From assembly GCA_003139975.1 (NCBI GenBank), contig PLHN01000097.1, positions 3,000-12,499 of the forward strand: a stretch of 9,500 bases of DNA, written 5' to 3'. Made by a program: the position numbers and the translations under genes. The stretch is from Acidobacteriaceae bacterium (GTDB lineage: Bacteria; Acidobacteriota; Terriglobia; Terriglobales; Acidobacteriaceae). The notes under the pieces were generated by a model. That model was not told the origin of the DNA, did no database searches, and saw nothing but the letters and a program-made list of their open reading frames with translations. Below, in pieces: positions 7,055 through 9,500 of the stretch (positions within the stretch are counted from its first letter, which is position 1; each line of letters starts with the position of its first letter).

Positions 7055-8425
7055 CTATGACCCGGCAGAAGCGTCCTGAGCAGCAGCGTCGAGCTTGTAG
7101 TGTTTAAGCTTGGCATAAAGAGTGCTGCGCGCGATGTCGAGCCGTCTGGCGGCAGCTTCAATGCGACCGCCTTCGGCTTGTAAAACCTGGCTGATATGGT
7201 CGCGCTCCATCTGTTCCAAGGTCTTGCCGAGGTTGTCGGTCGTGGATTCGGGCCAGTCGTTCTGGTCAAAATGCAGATCCCTCTCCGTGATTATCCGATT
7301 CCCACTTAACAGCACCGCGCGTTCGAACACATTCCTCATTTCACGGATGTTTCCCGGCCAGGAATAACTTTGCAAGCGTCGCATTGCCTCCGGGGTGATT
7401 CCTACCTTGCCGCAGCCAAGTTCTGTAGAAAGTCGTTCGAGCAGGTGGTCTACCAGCATGGGCATATCCTCAAAGCGCTCGCGAACGGGGGGCACAGAGA
7501 GGGGAATCGTGCTGATGCGGAAGAACAAATCGCTGCGGAAACGATTGTCTCTTATGAGCTGGCCCAGGTTCTGGTGCGTGGCAGCCACGAGCCGGATGTC
7601 AACCCGCCGGTCCCGTACATCTCCTAACCGCCGAAACTGCTTTTCCTCCAGAACCTTGAGAATCTTGGCTTGAACTTGCAGGTCCACATCGCCGATTTCG
7701 TCCAGAAAGAGAGTTCCTTTATGGGCAATCTCCAGAAGCCCAGCCTTAGTTTGGACCGCTCCGGTGAAAGCGCCTCTTTCGTGGCCAAACAGTTCCGTCT
7801 CGAGAAAATCGCGTGTAAGGCCCCCGCAGTTGAGGTCCACCAGCGGCTCTTTGGCACGGGTGCTATGTTCGTGGATCCAACGGGCGAGAACACTCTTCCC
7901 AGTGCCGGTTTCTCCATGGATCAATACCGGGCTTCCTGCGGAGGCGACTCGGGCGGTGACTTCTGCTAGCGCCCGGATCGCGTTGCTGGTTCCAAGAAAC
8001 GGGTTGATGCCGTCGCGGTTGCACCGGGCCTGGTTGAAAGCCTGCTTGCGGCGGTTCCTCTGGTTTTCCAGGCTTCGCTCCAGCATCACCACCAGCGTTG
8101 GCATATCCAACGGCTTGGTGAGGAAATGCTCGGCTCCCAACTTAATGGCTTGCACCGCTAGTTCGATGGAGGCGTGGCCGGTCATGATGACGATTGGGAT
8201 GGAGGGATCGAGTGCGTGCAGGCGGGGCAATGTTTCGAGGATGTTTCCGTCTGCCATGCTGTAATCCAGCACAGCAGCATCCGGTTTGGTGGAAGCGAAC
8301 ATGGATTCGGCCTGGCGGCAGGAACTGCCGGTCAAGACATCAAATCCGCGTTCCTCCAGGTAACCCTGGACGGTAGCGAGGAAATCGGGCTCGTCATCAA
8401 CAACCAGAATGCGACTATCGCCCAT
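7055..8425 (-). CDS. NtrC-family sigma-54-dependent response regulator
   Basis: This is a three-domain transcription activator of 456 residues, the normal length. The receiver domain (about 4-120) has the acidic pocket D10/D11, the phosphoacceptor D54 ('AVLDYSMADG'), T82 and K104. The AAA+ domain (about 143-375) has Walker A GETGTGKS (171-178), the sigma-54 contact loop GAFTGA (218-223), Walker B LFLDEIGD (239-246), and 'SWPGNIREMRNV' (355-366). The C-terminal Fis-type helix-turn-helix is at about 405-445 ('RIEAAARRLDIARSTLYAKL'). When phosphorylated, such proteins oligomerise and drive open-complex formation by RNA polymerase with sigma-54. The start is ATG 8425 with GGGGAGG about 12-13 bases upstream, flanked by an inverted repeat. 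The hybrid kinase upstream on the same strand is the likely partner. No -24/-12 promoter was recognised in the window, so its target genes are unknown. The domain call is firm; assignment to a named member (AtoC-, ZraR- or NtrC-like) is not possible. Confidence 0.96.
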   Translation of the reverse strand: MGDSRILVVDDEPDFLATVQGYLEERGFDVLTGSSCRQAESMFASTKPDAAVLDYSMADGNILETLPRLHALDPSIPIVIMTGHASIELAVQAIKLGAEHFLTKPLDMPTLVVMLERSLENQRNRRKQAFNQARCNRDGINPFLGTSNAIRALAEVTARVASAGSPVLIHGETGTGKSVLARWIHEHSTRAKEPLVDLNCGGLTRDFLETELFGHERGAFTGAVQTKAGLLEIAHKGTLFLDEIGDVDLQVQAKILKVLEEKQFRRLGDVRDRRVDIRLVAATHQNLGQLIRDNRFRSDLFFRISTIPLSVPPVRERFEDMPMLVDHLLERLSTELGCGKVGITPEAMRRLQSYSWPGNIREMRNVFERAVLLSGNRIITERDLHFDQNDWPESTTDNLGKTLEQMERDHISQVLQAEGGRIEAAARRLDIARSTLYAKLKHYKLDAAAQDASAGS

Positions 8426-8459
8426 GAACTGTCACGGACCTCCCCAAGAGAAACAGTTC
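8426..8459 (-). promoter_or_regulatory. Inverted repeat enclosing the regulator's ribosome site
   Basis: On the transcribed (minus) strand GAACTGT and ACAGTTC form a perfect 7-bp stem, extendable by a G-U pair. It encloses a 20-base loop that holds the Shine-Dalgarno GGGGAGG and ends immediately before the ATG. Such a structure could expose or mask the ribosome site, or the dyad could be a DNA operator at which a regulator, perhaps this one, controls expression. Which of these applies is inference. Confidence 0.4.
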
Positions 8460-8697
8460 TACGCCGCCCCAGGCATTAGAAGTCTCTAAGTTATTGTAGT
8501 TTTTTCGGACGGGGGCCTTTATCGTTTTGTGGCGCTCTTCATTACTGTCGTAATGTGGAGGAACAACTTCTGAACTTGATCCAGGCCCCGTAAGTGATGC
8601 TCTAGGCTACGGAAATTATTCAATGCCCATCAGTTCGCCTAGCGGGACCGTTTTCTCTGGACCGTTACGATTCGCCGCCAATCAGAATAAGCCGGTA
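8460..8697. other. Gap between kinase and regulator with small repeats
   Basis: No gene is seen in this part of the 272-base kinase-regulator gap, and it probably carries the regulator's own promoter. A dyad, CATTAC-TGTC-GTAATG, is at 8540-8555 and could be an operator half-site pair or hairpin. CCGTA/TACGG at 8588-8612 is a looser inverted repeat. An 8-base direct repeat, GGACCGTT, occurs at 8645-8652 and 8659-8666, with 14 bases between repeat starts. No convincing -35/-10 or -24/-12 pair and no T-tract terminator after the kinase stop were found. Confidence 0.4.
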
Positions 8698-9500
8698 TTA
8701 TGAGCCGCTCGCACCTCTCGCCTGTTTATCTCGATCGAGAGTTTCGCGCACTTTGCGCAGTAAGAGGTCGGAATCAAATGGCTTGGTGATCAGGACGTGT
8801 CCGCTGGTAAGCAGCGGTTCAATCAACTTCTCGGCCGCATAGCCGGTCATGAACAGGAGGCGAATATGCGGTCGGATGGCACAGACGGCATCAGCGAGTT
8901 GCCGCCCCCCCATTCCTCCGGGCATAACGATGTCTGTGACGAGTAAGTCGGCGGCGCCGTTGACTGAGTTCAATAGAGACAGAGCGTCAGCACTATTGCG
9001 CGCGCCAAGGACGGTGTACCCGGCTTTCGTGAGGACGATCCGGATCATGTCCTGGAGTGCCGGTTCATCCTCGGCAACCAGAATGGTCTCGGAACCTCTC
9101 ATGGATGCGGACGGGGCGGTAACTTCCTTGGCAGTAATCCCTTCCGGGGTGACTGGCAGGAAAATATCGAAGGTCGTCCCGTGGTTCGGTTGGCTTTTCA
9201 CGAAGATGTAGCCGCCGCACTGTTTTACTGCTCCATAGACAATGGACAAGCCGAGGCCGGTGCCTTTCCCCGGCTCCTTGGTTGTGAAGAACGGTTCGAA
9301 TATCTGCGGCAACGTTTCGCGGTCAATCCCGCAACCTGTATCGGTGACCGACAGCACAACATAGGCCCCACACTTCATAGGAGGGTGTTCTGCGGCACAT
9401 CTCTTATCTACCTTGACATTCGAGGTTTGGATCGAGAATCTGCCACCGCGGGGCATGGCGTCCCGAGCGTTAACCGCCAGGTTCATGATGACCTGCTCCA
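8698..9500 (-). CDS. Hybrid sensor histidine kinase, C-terminal part, cut by window edge
   Basis: This is the end of a sensor kinase with an attached receiver domain. The frame is open to the window edge (…EQVIMNLAVNARDAMP), so ATG 9486 is an internal methionine and the sensor and His-phosphotransfer regions lie outside. Numbering from that Met, the ATPase domain shows the N box NLAVNARDAMP (2-12), the G1 box DTGCGID (49-55), the F box FEPFFTT (63-69) and the G2 box GKGTGLGL (73-80). After a short linker, a receiver domain (about 133-252) has the acidic residues D140/E141, the phosphoacceptor D185 ('LLVTDIVMPGG'), T214 and K235. The kinase would phosphorylate itself and then its own receiver and/or a separate regulator. 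The NtrC-type regulator 272 bases downstream on the same strand is the natural partner. The stop is TAA (8698-8700). Confidence 0.95.
   Translation of the reverse strand, partial: EQVIMNLAVNARDAMPRGGRFSIQTSNVKVDKRCAAEHPPMKCGAYVVLSVTDTGCGIDRETLPQIFEPFFTTKEPGKGTGLGLSIVYGAVKQCGGYIFVKSQPNHGTTFDIFLPVTPEGITAKEVTAPSASMRGSETILVAEDEPALQDMIRIVLTKAGYTVLGARNSADALSLLNSVNGAADLLVTDIVMPGGMGGRQLADAVCAIRPHIRLLFMTGYAAEKLIEPLLTSGHVLITKPFDSDLLLRKVRETLDRDKQARGASGS

Noticed and set aside
6670..7269. Long minus-strand open frames (6670-7269 and 6759-7028) over the gap after mvhD
   Set aside because: They overlap the conserved MvhD C-terminus and the regulator C-terminus in other frames, have unnatural composition, and show no recognisable domain.
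1..9500. CRISPR array, tRNA/rRNA, insertion sequence or prophage gene
   Set aside because: No regularly spaced repeats, tRNA- or rRNA-like stretches, transposase motifs, or phage genes were seen on reading both strands.

Overview
The window comes from a moderately GC-rich bacterium. The divergent EtfB/EtfA pair, the HdrA/MvhD-type redox genes, a 950-residue UPF0182 membrane protein and an NtrC-type regulator with a hybrid kinase together suit an Acidobacteriota-like or related soil/sediment lineage. That taxonomic guess is inference and weak; no rRNA or tRNA gene is present to anchor it.

Layout. The left two thirds reads on the plus strand. etfB (4-813) and etfA (922-1989) encode both subunits of a divergent electron-transfer flavoprotein. 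A small unrecognised ORF (2030-2284) and an 8-codon mini-ORF behind a strong Shine-Dalgarno (2275-2301) lead into a large intact UPF0182 membrane protein (2304-5156). About 20-35 bases after its stop begins the remnant of a heterodisulfide-reductase-A-like flavin/iron-sulfur gene. Its N-terminal part is missing, and a second junction near 5422-5431 joins two non-adjacent pieces in different frames. The C-terminal piece (5443-6273) keeps half a FAD module and two complete 4Fe-4S ferredoxin motifs. Overlapping it by one base is an mvhD-like gene (6273-6796) that is complete except for one apparently missing G at 6519-6520. That shift removes the last cysteine ligands from the original frame.

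The right third reads on the minus strand. A hybrid sensor histidine kinase that runs off the window edge (8698-9500) is followed, 272 bases downstream, by an NtrC-family sigma-54-dependent response regulator (7055-8425). They look like a cognate two-component pair; their targets are not visible.

How the parts fit. EtfAB plus HdrA plus MvhD would be an electron-transfer module: flavin-based transfer or bifurcation through HdrA, with MvhD linking to another redox enzyme. Here the Etf subunits are intact while HdrA and MvhD appear broken, and an apparently unrelated membrane-protein gene sits between them. Either the module is decaying after rearrangement, or the assembly has errors at several places. 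No CRISPR array, transposase or prophage gene was seen.
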